Assembly (NCBI GenBank): GCA_002412925.1
Contig: DHVZ01000045.1
Coordinates: forward strand, 22,452-86,451
Length of the DNA: 64,000 nt
Direction: 5' to 3'
From: Anaerolineales bacterium UBA5195
GTDB taxonomy: Bacteria > Chloroflexota > Anaerolineae > Anaerolineales > Villigracilaceae
The position numbers and the translations under genes were made by a program. Shown one piece after another: positions 57,746-64,000 of this stretch. Every line of letters starts with the position of its first letter. Within the stretch, counting starts at the first letter, position 1. The notes beneath the pieces are model-generated. The model did no database searches. It saw nothing but the letters and a program-made list of their open reading frames with translations, and was not told where the DNA came from.

Positions 57746-59125
57746 ATGACTTCCCTGCCCGCAGACATTTCTTCCGCTCTCGAACAGCTTCGCGCCGGGA
57801 CATTAACCGCGCCAGGGCTCACCGCAGCCTGCCTCCAGGCCATTGAGCGGCTCAACCCTGAGATCAACGCCTTTATCACAGTTCCCCACTCTGAGCGGAG
57901 TGAAACACGGTCAAAGGGCGCATTATCGGGTATCCCCATCGCCATCAAGGACCTGTACGAAACAAAAGGCGTTCGCACCACCGCCGGGACAACGTTTTTT
58001 AAGGATTACCTCCCTGAAAACGACGCGGCGGTGGTGGAGAAACTCAAAGCGGCGGGCGCGTTCATCGCAGGCAAGACCAATACCCACGAAATTGCCCTGG
58101 GCGTGACCGGCGTCAACCCGCACTATGGCGCAGTCCGCAACCCCTGGGATACGGCCCGGATCACCGGCGGCTCCTCCAGTGGCAGCGCCGCCGCCGTTGC
58201 AGCGGGCATGTGCCTGGCCGCCATCGGCACGGATACGGGCGGCAGTATCCGCATCCCGGCCAGTTTGTGCGGCGTCGTGGGTCTGAAGCCAACCTATGGA
58301 CGGGTCAGCCTGCGGGGTGTCGTTCCGCTTTCCTGGAATCTCGACCACGCCGGGCCGCTGACACGAACAGTCAAAGATGCCGCCATGCTCCTGCAAGTCA
58401 TCGCCGGGTACGACGAACTTGACCCGGCTTCGGCCAATCTTCCCGTGGCCGATTACCTTTCTGACCTCGAGGGCGGCGTCAGGGGTTGGCGAATCGCTGT
58501 TTTGACGGGAGATTTCGCCTGGGGATCCGATCCCGACATTTCTGAAGCCGTTCGCGCCGCGGCACAGGTCTTCGAGTCTCTCGGCGCGCAGGTGGAACCG
58601 GTCGAAATGAATTTCCTGCGCGAGGCGGCGCTGGCCAACGGATTAATCGTCCAGGCAGACGGCGCAGCTTTCCATCGAGAGCGGCTGGCTGAAAACCCGC
58701 TCGGCTTTGGCGAGGATGTGCGCCAGCGCTTGCAAACCGGCGCAGCCCTGACCTCTACGGAATATTCACTGGCGCGCCGCACGCAAACCGAAATGCGCCG
58801 CCGCATGGAAATTTTCTTTGAAAAATATGATCTCCTGCTGACCCCCGCCACCCCCATCCCCGCGCTCTTGATCGCTGGGAATGATGCCCTCGAACAGGCC
58901 CGCCGCCTGACGCGCTTCACCGCCCCGTTTAATTTGACCGGACTGCCAGCCTTATCCGTTCCGTGCGGATTCACTCCCGAGGGGTTGCCGATTGGCTTGC
59001 AACTCGTCGCTGGAGCCTGGAACGAGGCCAAAGTCTTGCAGGCAGGTCAGGCCTTCGAGCAGGCCACCGAGTGGCACAAGAGAAAACCAGCCATTTATTT
59101 TAGTAATCAGTTTGCAGTTGGGTGA
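57746..59125 (+). CDS. Amidase-signature family hydrolase (GatA-like)
   Basis: 459 residues. Ser-cisSer-Lys triad: K68 in GIPIAIKDLY, S143 in TGGSSSGSAAA, S167 in GTDTGGSIRIPASLCG, followed by GLKPTYGRVSLRGVVPLSW. It resembles GatA but is shorter, carries WNLDHAGPLTR rather than the usual GatA block, and has no gatB or gatC beside it, so a free amidase is more likely. A small insertion-like PHSERSETRSKG near 48-58 is encoded by a short imperfect repeat (CACTCTGAGCGGAGTG). ATG at 57746. Confidence 0.88.
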   Translation: MTSLPADISSALEQLRAGTLTAPGLTAACLQAIERLNPEINAFITVPHSERSETRSKGALSGIPIAIKDLYETKGVRTTAGTTFFKDYLPENDAAVVEKLKAAGAFIAGKTNTHEIALGVTGVNPHYGAVRNPWDTARITGGSSSGSAAAVAAGMCLAAIGTDTGGSIRIPASLCGVVGLKPTYGRVSLRGVVPLSWNLDHAGPLTRTVKDAAMLLQVIAGYDELDPASANLPVADYLSDLEGGVRGWRIAVLTGDFAWGSDPDISEAVRAAAQVFESLGAQVEPVEMNFLREAALANGLIVQADGAAFHRERLAENPLGFGEDVRQRLQTGAALTSTEYSLARRTQTEMRRRMEIFFEKYDLLLTPATPIPALLIAGNDALEQARRLTRFTAPFNLTGLPALSVPCGFTPEGLPIGLQLVAGAWNEAKVLQAGQAFEQATEWHKRKPAIYFSNQFAVG

Positions 59126-59157
59126 AAACGAGCGGGGCCGATCCGCTCGTTTTGTTA
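59125..59157 (+). terminator. Intrinsic terminator after the amidase gene
   Basis: AAAACGAGCGG / CCGCTCGTTTT, 7-nt loop, overlapping the amidase stop; followed by GTTATT. Confidence 0.85.
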
Positions 59158-59204
59158 TTCTGGTGATTACCACGAGAGCCGATTCTCATTCTAAAAATTC
59201 GCTC

Positions 59205-59233
59205 TTGAAAATCCCATCCAAATGTGCTAAGCT
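59205..59233 (+). promoter_or_regulatory. Promoter of the PilZ gene
   Basis: TTGAAA (59205-59210), 17-nt spacer, TAAGCT (59228-59233), about 60 nt before the ATG. Confidence 0.5.
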
Positions 59234-59297
59234 AATATTGGCACAAATAGACTATTATGGGGATATTACTCGTAAATAATTGGCCAAGGAGTGCAAA

Positions 59298-59681
59298 ATG
59301 TTGGAACAACGCCAGCTAACCAGACGAAAATTCTCGTACTATCTGTTGGCTTTTGATGATAAAACGGGTGAATTGGTCGGTCATTGGACCGATATCAGCC
59401 CCGGCGGGTTCAGGCTGGAAACGCTTAAGCCCGTTCCTCAAGATGCGGATTTTCGTTTTCGCATCGAACTATCGGGAGAAATTTCTCGCAAGGGTGCCAT
59501 GATCTTTAACGCGCGCAGCCGCTGGTGCCAACAGGATTCTTTTGATCCAAATCTCTATGTGGCCGGCTTTCAAATCGCCAATTTGCCCCCGGACGATTCA
59601 AAAATTTTCGCGCGCATATTTGAAAGATATGGCTCAAAGGTCAGTAACGGAAATTCCACGAACAATTATCTCTGGAAATGA
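59298..59681 (+). CDS. PilZ-domain protein, putative c-di-GMP receptor
   Basis: 127 residues from ATG at 59298, with AAGGAG 8 nt upstream. A stand-alone PilZ domain: RQLTRRKFSYYLLAFD supplies the RxxxR-type arm and HWTDISPGGFRLET the DxSxxG loop. The remaining strands (RFRIELSGEISRKGAMIFNA, LYVAGFQIANL) complete the barrel. Two of the usual Arg positions look shifted, so binding of cyclic di-GMP is likely but not certain. A diguanylate cyclase with an I-site lies at 26244. Confidence 0.85.
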   Translation: MLEQRQLTRRKFSYYLLAFDDKTGELVGHWTDISPGGFRLETLKPVPQDADFRFRIELSGEISRKGAMIFNARSRWCQQDSFDPNLYVAGFQIANLPPDDSKIFARIFERYGSKVSNGNSTNNYLWK

Positions 59682-59695
59682 TAGAAGAGCAATAA

Positions 59696-59741
59696 TGCAA
59701 ATTCCCCGTTGTTTCTACAACAATGGGGAATTTGCATTTCT
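59696..59741 (+). terminator. Intrinsic terminator after the PilZ gene
   Basis: 16-bp stem TGCAAATTCCCCGTTG / CAATGGGGAATTTGCA with one G-U pair, followed by TTTCTT. Confidence 0.88.
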
Positions 59742-59752
59742 TACATCAGTCT

Positions 59753-59973
59753 TTATACCAACCATGGGATAAACATCTTTGTCCGTTTCATATATCCGGC
59801 ATACTCATCGTAGATTGGGCACAAAAAGCCCCGAAATGGCCTCCCAGGCAAAAAATCGATAAAAACCGTGTATACCCGGTTGGCGCAGGGGCAGACCTGA
59901 AAACCAGAGAATGACTGCGGAACCGAAAAGGAAAATCAGGCAGGTTCAGAAAATATTGGGGACATATTAACAC
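59753..59973 (-). pseudogene. Decayed isoprenylcysteine methyltransferase-family gene
   Basis: No intact frame, but three pieces line up in order on the minus strand: an N-terminal scrap (YFLNL), then in another frame LIFLFGSAVILWFSGLPLRQ continuing PGIHGFYRFFAWEAISGLF, then, after a jump, IYDEYAGYMKRTKMFIPWLV and a stop at 59753. These are typical N- and C-terminal ends of membrane isoprenylcysteine carboxyl methyltransferase-like proteins of about 200 residues; the middle with the catalytic region is gone and two frameshifts remain. Identification is from memory of the family. Confidence 0.6.
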
Positions 59974-60139
59974 CGTGTCTTATCGTCTTGCACCCTGATC
60001 TAAAGCTGGATGGAAATTACCAACTGCCTCTGAAAAAATTTTGGATTAAGTATAGCCTGAATTCCGTCAGACGGCAGTTCCGTTTGACTTGCGCGCGGCG
60101 GTAAATCAAAAAGAATTCTCTGGAGCTTTCACGTCTCCA
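59974..60139. other. Intergenic, nothing recognised
   Basis: 166 bp of non-coding sequence between the pseudogene and the rhomboid stop; an imperfect GAATTC-centred dyad near 60058-60118 is weak. Confidence 0.4.
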
Positions 60140-60826
60140 CTACACTGATACATTGCTCAGATAGCGCGCAAAAGCCTCGGGCTTGAGGAACAGGGGGATG
60201 AATATGCAGGCGAAAAATCCGCCCAGGTGCGCCCAATAGCCAATGCCATACTGCACACCATTCAGGTAACTATTCAGCGCGGGCGGAATCTGGATAACCA
60301 GGTAATAAAGGATAAACCAGAACGCCCGAATTTTTGGCCAGGCCGGGATGATGTAAATTATCCACAAGGTGCGGATGCGCCCGCCCGGGAAAAGCAGGAA
60401 ATAGGCCCCCATCACCCCGAAGATCGCGCCGCTCGCCCCAATACCCGGGATTGAAGCCTGCGGCTGGGCAATGGCGGTGATCAAATCTGCGCTGGCGCCA
60501 GAGAGCAGGTAATAAAGCAGGAATCTCCCCGGTCCGCAGGCATCCTCCACACGACGGCCAAAGACCCACAGGAAGAGCATATTCCCGGCCAGGTGGTACA
60601 GCCCGCCATGCAAAAACATGGAGGTGATGGTCGAAATCATCCCGGCGCCTTCCCTGGCCCAGAGCAGCGCAGGCGTAGACCCGAAGACCCGAAATACCAC
60701 CCGGAGAATATGGTCAGGTAGTGAGATTTCCCCAATCAGGACAAGCGTGTTAACCGCAATCAGGGTGATCGTCATGAGCGGGAAGGAACCATAACGGTTG
60801 GGTTCAGTATCATTGATCGGAAACAT
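60140..60826 (-). CDS. Rhomboid-family intramembrane serine protease
   Basis: 228 residues, six membrane helices. Nucleophile S132 in GIGASGAIFGVMG, catalytic H200 in GYWAHLGGFFA, and the structural HGGLYHLAGNMLFLWVFG in loop 1/helix 2. The N-terminus FPINDTEPNRYGSFP is typical of the bacterial branch with a short amphipathic start. Cleaves transmembrane substrates; target unknown. ATG at 60826 lies 13 nt past the TPR gene stop, so the two are probably co-transcribed. Confidence 0.93.
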   Translation of the reverse strand: MFPINDTEPNRYGSFPLMTITLIAVNTLVLIGEISLPDHILRVVFRVFGSTPALLWAREGAGMISTITSMFLHGGLYHLAGNMLFLWVFGRRVEDACGPGRFLLYYLLSGASADLITAIAQPQASIPGIGASGAIFGVMGAYFLLFPGGRIRTLWIIYIIPAWPKIRAFWFILYYLVIQIPPALNSYLNGVQYGIGYWAHLGGFFACIFIPLFLKPEAFARYLSNVSV

Positions 60827-60839
60827 AATCGCTCAGGGC

Positions 60840-61856
60840 TTACCAGCCAGTTCGTAAATTCATCCGGGTATAGGCATTCAACACCAGCATGAGATGTGGG
60901 AGCATCACCAGAGTCCAGCCAGCGGCGGCCATGGCAAAACGCGCCGCCGGGCTGCCACCCGAACCGGCATCGTCAAACAGCAGCAGCCACAGGCGCTGGC
61001 GTGAGCGCACGCTCGCAACCGCAATCAAAAATCCACCCAGCAGGGCCCAAAAAGCCCCCAGCCAGAGGAGCGGTTCAGGGTGCGCCAGCGGATTCACGCC
61101 CACCTGGATAAACATCAACACAATATAGAGCAGCGAGGGGCCAATGGTCAGGCGTGCAATCGAAAACCTGGGGGAAATATAAATGATCTTTTCAAGCTTT
61201 AATCCTTCCAGCCGGGTGATATTCCAATATATGGTATCCCACTTGCGGTCACCTTTGATCTGGAGCGCAGCGCGGCGATAGGTTGCGATGGCCTTGTCGA
61301 ACTGTCCTTGCTCCTCATACATTTTCGCCAGGTCAAACAGGTTGTTTTGGAAATGATGCAGGCGGCGCAATTCCTGCTTTGCCTGAACATCCTCCGGGAG
61401 AAGCGTCAAGACTTTCTCGAGGGCGCGGGTTTGCTCATCCAGGTCGGGGGTCAACTCTGCCAGCAGCCTCCAGGCCTCGGCGCTTTTGGCAAGTTCCCGA
61501 ATGACACTGTGCAGGAAGGTGAGCGCCTGACCGCGTTGGTTGGCAGCCACCAGTTCCCGGGCTTGCTCCATAAGCTCGTCCTGCCGCCATTTTTCCTTCT
61601 CGGTTTCCCTGTGTTTTTCCTCCTGGAGTTGGCAAAGGTATTTTCGGGCGTGGTTGTTCGCCGGGTTGATCTCAAGCACCGTCTGACAGGCTGCGATCCG
61701 TTCATCCACCTCGTCCAGCAGGCCAGCCAGCCACATCCAGGCGAGTTCATTTTGCGGTTCGGCCTCCACCACCCGCCAAAAGATTTCACGCGCCGTCCAT
61801 TCACGCCCGGTGCGCGCCGTTGCAATCGCCTGTTGAAGCAAATCATCTTCCGGCAT
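60840..61856 (-). CDS. TPR protein with three C-terminal membrane helices
   Basis: 338 residues from ATG at 61856 (an ATG 18 nt earlier is possible). TPR-type helical pairs fill residues 1-210: TAREIFWRVVEAEPQNELAW, RIAACQTVLEINPANNHARK, EQTRALEKVLTLLPEDVQAK and YEEQGQFDKAIATYRRAALQ. Three hydrophobic segments follow (about 230-250, 260-282, 305-330). It probably is a membrane-bound scaffold working with the rhomboid protease downstream. Confidence 0.85.
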   Translation of the reverse strand: MPEDDLLQQAIATARTGREWTAREIFWRVVEAEPQNELAWMWLAGLLDEVDERIAACQTVLEINPANNHARKYLCQLQEEKHRETEKEKWRQDELMEQARELVAANQRGQALTFLHSVIRELAKSAEAWRLLAELTPDLDEQTRALEKVLTLLPEDVQAKQELRRLHHFQNNLFDLAKMYEEQGQFDKAIATYRRAALQIKGDRKWDTIYWNITRLEGLKLEKIIYISPRFSIARLTIGPSLLYIVLMFIQVGVNPLAHPEPLLWLGAFWALLGGFLIAVASVRSRQRLWLLLFDDAGSGGSPAARFAMAAAGWTLVMLPHLMLVLNAYTRMNLRTGW

Positions 61857-62090
61857 AAGGCCCCATTCGTGCAAAACAGGAAGGGTTGATCTTATTTTAC
61901 TGGGTTATTTTATACGCACTCTGCAGATTGCGCGCACCTTTTTGCAGAGAAAATACGACTCTGGATGTGCGCCTGGAGTACTGCGATCGTCCTGGGCATC
62001 CTCCTCAACACCGTTCCTTCGGTGATCTCTTCAACGCTGAACAACGTCTCGGCGCGCTCGGCGACTAAAACCAGCCTGGCGGGTACACAA

Positions 62091-62124
62091 AAAAGCCGTG
62101 GCGTTCCGCCGCGGCTTTTGCTTT
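62091..62124. terminator. Hairpin terminator without an obvious gene
   Basis: AAAAGCCGTGGCG / CGCCGCGGCTTTT with a 3-nt loop and one wobble pair, then GCTTTT; T-run also on the minus strand. Confidence 0.7.
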
Positions 62125-62129
62125 TAAGG

Positions 62130-62165
62130 AGGTTAGGCGCGGGTCTGAAGACCCGCGCCTAACCT
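62130..62165. repeat. 36-bp perfect palindrome
   Basis: AGGTTAGGCGCGGGTCT, GA, then its exact reverse complement: 17-bp arms with a 2-nt centre. It marks the switch from GC-rich to AT-rich sequence. Confidence 0.85.
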
Positions 62166-62322
62166 AAATATTGGAGCTATTTGTTTCCCCTAAAAGGAGA
62201 GATCGGGAACGATTTTTATTGGTCTTTTTCGTAAACTATCTTTATTGTAATGATTGATTTTTGCCCGCGACTAGATTAAAACATGCTACACTGGTTAAAA
62301 CGAAAAAGCGTGAGGGATAAAT

Positions 62323-64000
62323 ATGTCAATTTCAAAAATGAATTTGTACGAACAGAGTTCTACATTTCCTGAGATTGAGACAAGCAATTTGATCCCAGTT
62401 GATTCTAGATTAAGAGAGATAAAGAAAAAATTTTGTTCTGGTTTTTCAACAGTTATGTTAGCAGGTGCTTCGGGTACGGGAAAAACAGTATTACTTTCAG
62501 AGTTTACCAAAGAAAACAGTGATGTAACCTTTAGCTATTTTATAACTGATAATTTCTGGACATGGCGCCAGACAAATTTCTTATTGAGCCTATGCCAACA
62601 AATGAACTATATGGTTTCAGGGGAAAATCGAAAAACTGAAATAAGTGTATATGATAATGCTCAACTAGATATTGAACAGCTAAAGATGGTTTTTGAAAAA
62701 TTAGTCCAAAAAGTTATAGATATTGCTCGGAAGCGAAATATAACTTTTTATTTTGTAGTGGATGGATTAGATTTGGCTTTTAAAGGCAGAGAAGGGGAAA
62801 GAATCAGTGATTTGCTTCCATTGCCAGATCATCCTAAATATCTTAAATTTTTAGGTAGTATTTCTCTATTAGGAATTGACAAATTAAATTTTAAGAAGTG
62901 CGGAATTATAGAACCAAACACTTTTTCTAGCCTAGAAATAGATACTTACTTCAATAAATCTTGCTTATCTTTGACTCAGAAGGAACTTAATTCACTTCAA
63001 TTAATTTCCGGAGGCATACCAGGATATTTATATATTATTCGCAAACTATTATTAGAGAAATCTGTTTCTATCGCAGATTTGTTAACTCAACCAACAGAAA
63101 TTGAAAATCTATTAAGATTACAATGGAGTTCTTCAGGACTCGATAAAAACGAGAGCCTTAAAAGGCCTCTTGCAATTTTGGCTTTTTCATTAACCCACCT
63201 AAATATTCAAACAATTAGCGAAATACTCGATATTCCCATACAACAAATTCAAGATCTGTTATTAAGTTCAGGAATCATTGCAAAGGATAGTCAAGGTTAT
63301 ATAAATTTTTACCCTGAATTGCACAAGTCGATTGCTCAAAAATTATTATCCGAACTCCAAAATTTTTCTGTAAGTTCATTAATAGATTATTATCGAAAGA
63401 AACCTTCAGACAAGGATGCTAAACAACTCTTACCAGAGTATTATCTTCTCTCAAAAAATCTTGAAGCATTGCAGGAATTTATTACTCCATCGTTTTTGCT
63501 TTCAAGTATTAAAGAGAATCAGGGCTTAGGCGGAGTAAAAAGATATCTTGGAATTGCTACCGAACTTGCTTCAAACCAAGGGGAAAAGGATCTAGTTTTC
63601 AAGTACAGCCTATTAAGTTCACAACTACACTCGCTTTCTATCGAACTCGTTGGAGGAAGTGAAATTGATGCGTTAATTGCTATGATGGATTATGAAGGGG
63701 CATTAAAACTCGCATCCGCCGCAAAAATAGCGCCACTTAAGATAAAGCTCTTGTCTCAAATCTATCGAGATATGGAACGAAATGGTAAGACGGTTTCAAA
63801 AAGCGAGAAGACCGACCTCGAACAAATGATACACAATCTAGATATAAAAGGTTTAGAACCAGAGGAAATCTTATCTATAGCTTCTGAAATTTTTCCAATA
63901 CTCCCAGATTGCTCGATTTCTTTAGTTGATTCTGCTGAGTTAACTAAAGGAAATCAAACAGCTATGGATGTCATGATGCAAAAACCGGAGCAAGGCGCAC
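62323..64000 (+). CDS. STAND/AAA-like P-loop NTPase, 3' end outside window
   Basis: 559 residues are visible with no stop; ATG at 62323 follows GAGGG. P-loop GASGTGKT at 48-55 (Walker A) and Walker B-like FYFVVDGLD at 144-150, then a winged-helix-like block (LAILAFSLTHLNIQTISEIL) near 285-330 and helical repeats toward the edge. This is the NTPase plus helical-sensor layout of STAND proteins. The gene is strikingly AT-rich, with AGA/ATA/TTA codons unlike every gene to its left, indicating recent acquisition. STAND NTPases include Avs-type phage sensors, but no effector domain precedes this NTPase, so defence is an inference. Confidence 0.8.
   Translation, partial: MSISKMNLYEQSSTFPEIETSNLIPVDSRLREIKKKFCSGFSTVMLAGASGTGKTVLLSEFTKENSDVTFSYFITDNFWTWRQTNFLLSLCQQMNYMVSGENRKTEISVYDNAQLDIEQLKMVFEKLVQKVIDIARKRNITFYFVVDGLDLAFKGREGERISDLLPLPDHPKYLKFLGSISLLGIDKLNFKKCGIIEPNTFSSLEIDTYFNKSCLSLTQKELNSLQLISGGIPGYLYIIRKLLLEKSVSIADLLTQPTEIENLLRLQWSSSGLDKNESLKRPLAILAFSLTHLNIQTISEILDIPIQQIQDLLLSSGIIAKDSQGYINFYPELHKSIAQKLLSELQNFSVSSLIDYYRKKPSDKDAKQLLPEYYLLSKNLEALQEFITPSFLLSSIKENQGLGGVKRYLGIATELASNQGEKDLVFKYSLLSSQLHSLSIELVGGSEIDALIAMMDYEGALKLASAAKIAPLKIKLLSQIYRDMERNGKTVSKSEKTDLEQMIHNLDIKGLEPEEILSIASEIFPILPDCSISLVDSAELTKGNQTAMDVMMQKPEQGA

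Larger units (their letters stand above)
61875..62322. other. Long divergent intergenic region with terminator and perfect palindrome
   Basis: About 450 bp without a supported gene. It holds a hairpin terminator (62091-62124) that no plus-strand gene precedes, and a perfect palindrome (62130-62165). After about 62166 base composition becomes AT-rich. The sequence 61886-62090 has weak open frames only and may be what is left of a lost gene. Confidence 0.6.

Noticed and set aside
56481..57803. Minus-strand open frame of 440 codons
   Set aside because: Antisense of formate-THF ligase, whose sense frame is unmistakable.
57746..59125. GatA subunit of the tRNA amidotransferase
   Set aside because: Shorter than GatA, differing signature after the catalytic Ser, and no gatB or gatC adjacent; called as a general amidase.
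61886..62068. Possible small gene in the divergent gap
   Set aside because: No start signal, no recognisable composition in any frame; only a lost-gene suspicion remains.

Overview
The window looks like the chromosome of a member of Chloroflexota, probably class Anaerolineae. This is inferred from gene content: an actin-like MutL-type ATPase clustered with DUF6754 and multipass membrane proteins, an archaeal-type isopentenyl phosphate kinase, NBR1-Ig-like and Thr/Pro-rich (PTPT) surface proteins, and a GC-rich coding style. Most genes are tightly packed with ATGA or TGATG overlaps and good Shine-Dalgarno sites. A minority have a -10 box so close to the start codon that they are probably leaderless. 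There is one tRNA-Leu(CAG). I see no rRNA, CRISPR array, insertion sequence or prophage.

Layout. 1-1.3 kb: 3' part of a phosphohexomutase. 1.3-10.1 kb: one long minus-strand operon of eight genes (small protein, DUF6754 protein, two multipass membrane proteins, a 979-residue zinc-ribbon protein with 14 PDWL-like motifs, a MutL-like actin-fold ATPase, a barrel-sandwich-like protein, and a protein ending in a LAKTG sorting-like signal). It looks like an envelope-associated machine of unknown job. 10.3-11.3 kb: GlcG/HbpS-like protein plus TetR. 11.4-16.8 kb: a giant acyl-CoA dehydratase activase-related protein carrying several in-frame repeat insertions, and a PAP2 phosphatase. 16.9-26.1 kb: large envelope proteins (zinc-ribbon/membrane protein plus partner, beta-propeller lipoprotein, NBR1-Ig-like secreted protein, small membrane protein).

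26.2-37.1 kb is mostly minus strand: an FHA-GAF-GGDEF cyclase, carotenoid-type membrane protein, riboflavin genes (GTP cyclohydrolase II plus a RibD-C/archaeal-type reductase), DUF1684, a DODA-type dioxygenase with an Rrf2 regulator, a large histidine kinase, lysA and a DivIC-like protein. 37.2-47.4 kb: tRNA-Leu, TetR and GH13 amylase sharing an operator, two GT-C-like membrane glycosyltransferases, DinB, EtfBA, an MFS exporter and a PHP phosphoesterase. 47.5-51.7 kb: a three-gene operon of two SPFH/band-7 membrane proteins and a TPR protein ending in a LexA/S24-type autoprotease-like domain, the best candidate for an undescribed system. 51.8-59.7 kb: psuK-psuG, a Thr/Pro-rich protein, isopentenyl phosphate kinase, an animal/fungal-type long formate-THF ligase, an amidase and a PilZ protein. 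59.7-62.3 kb: a decayed methyltransferase, rhomboid and TPR genes. From about 62.17 kb the sequence turns sharply AT-rich and a STAND/AAA-like P-loop NTPase begins and runs off the right edge, likely the start of an acquired, possibly defence-related, island.

Two repeat families cross these regions. One is a palindrome (CCCCCCATTTT / AAAATGGGGGG) inserted in the same strand and reading frame inside two unrelated genes and once between genes. The other is an intergenic element with core GGGAATCTCYGYGGTAA, seen three to four times.
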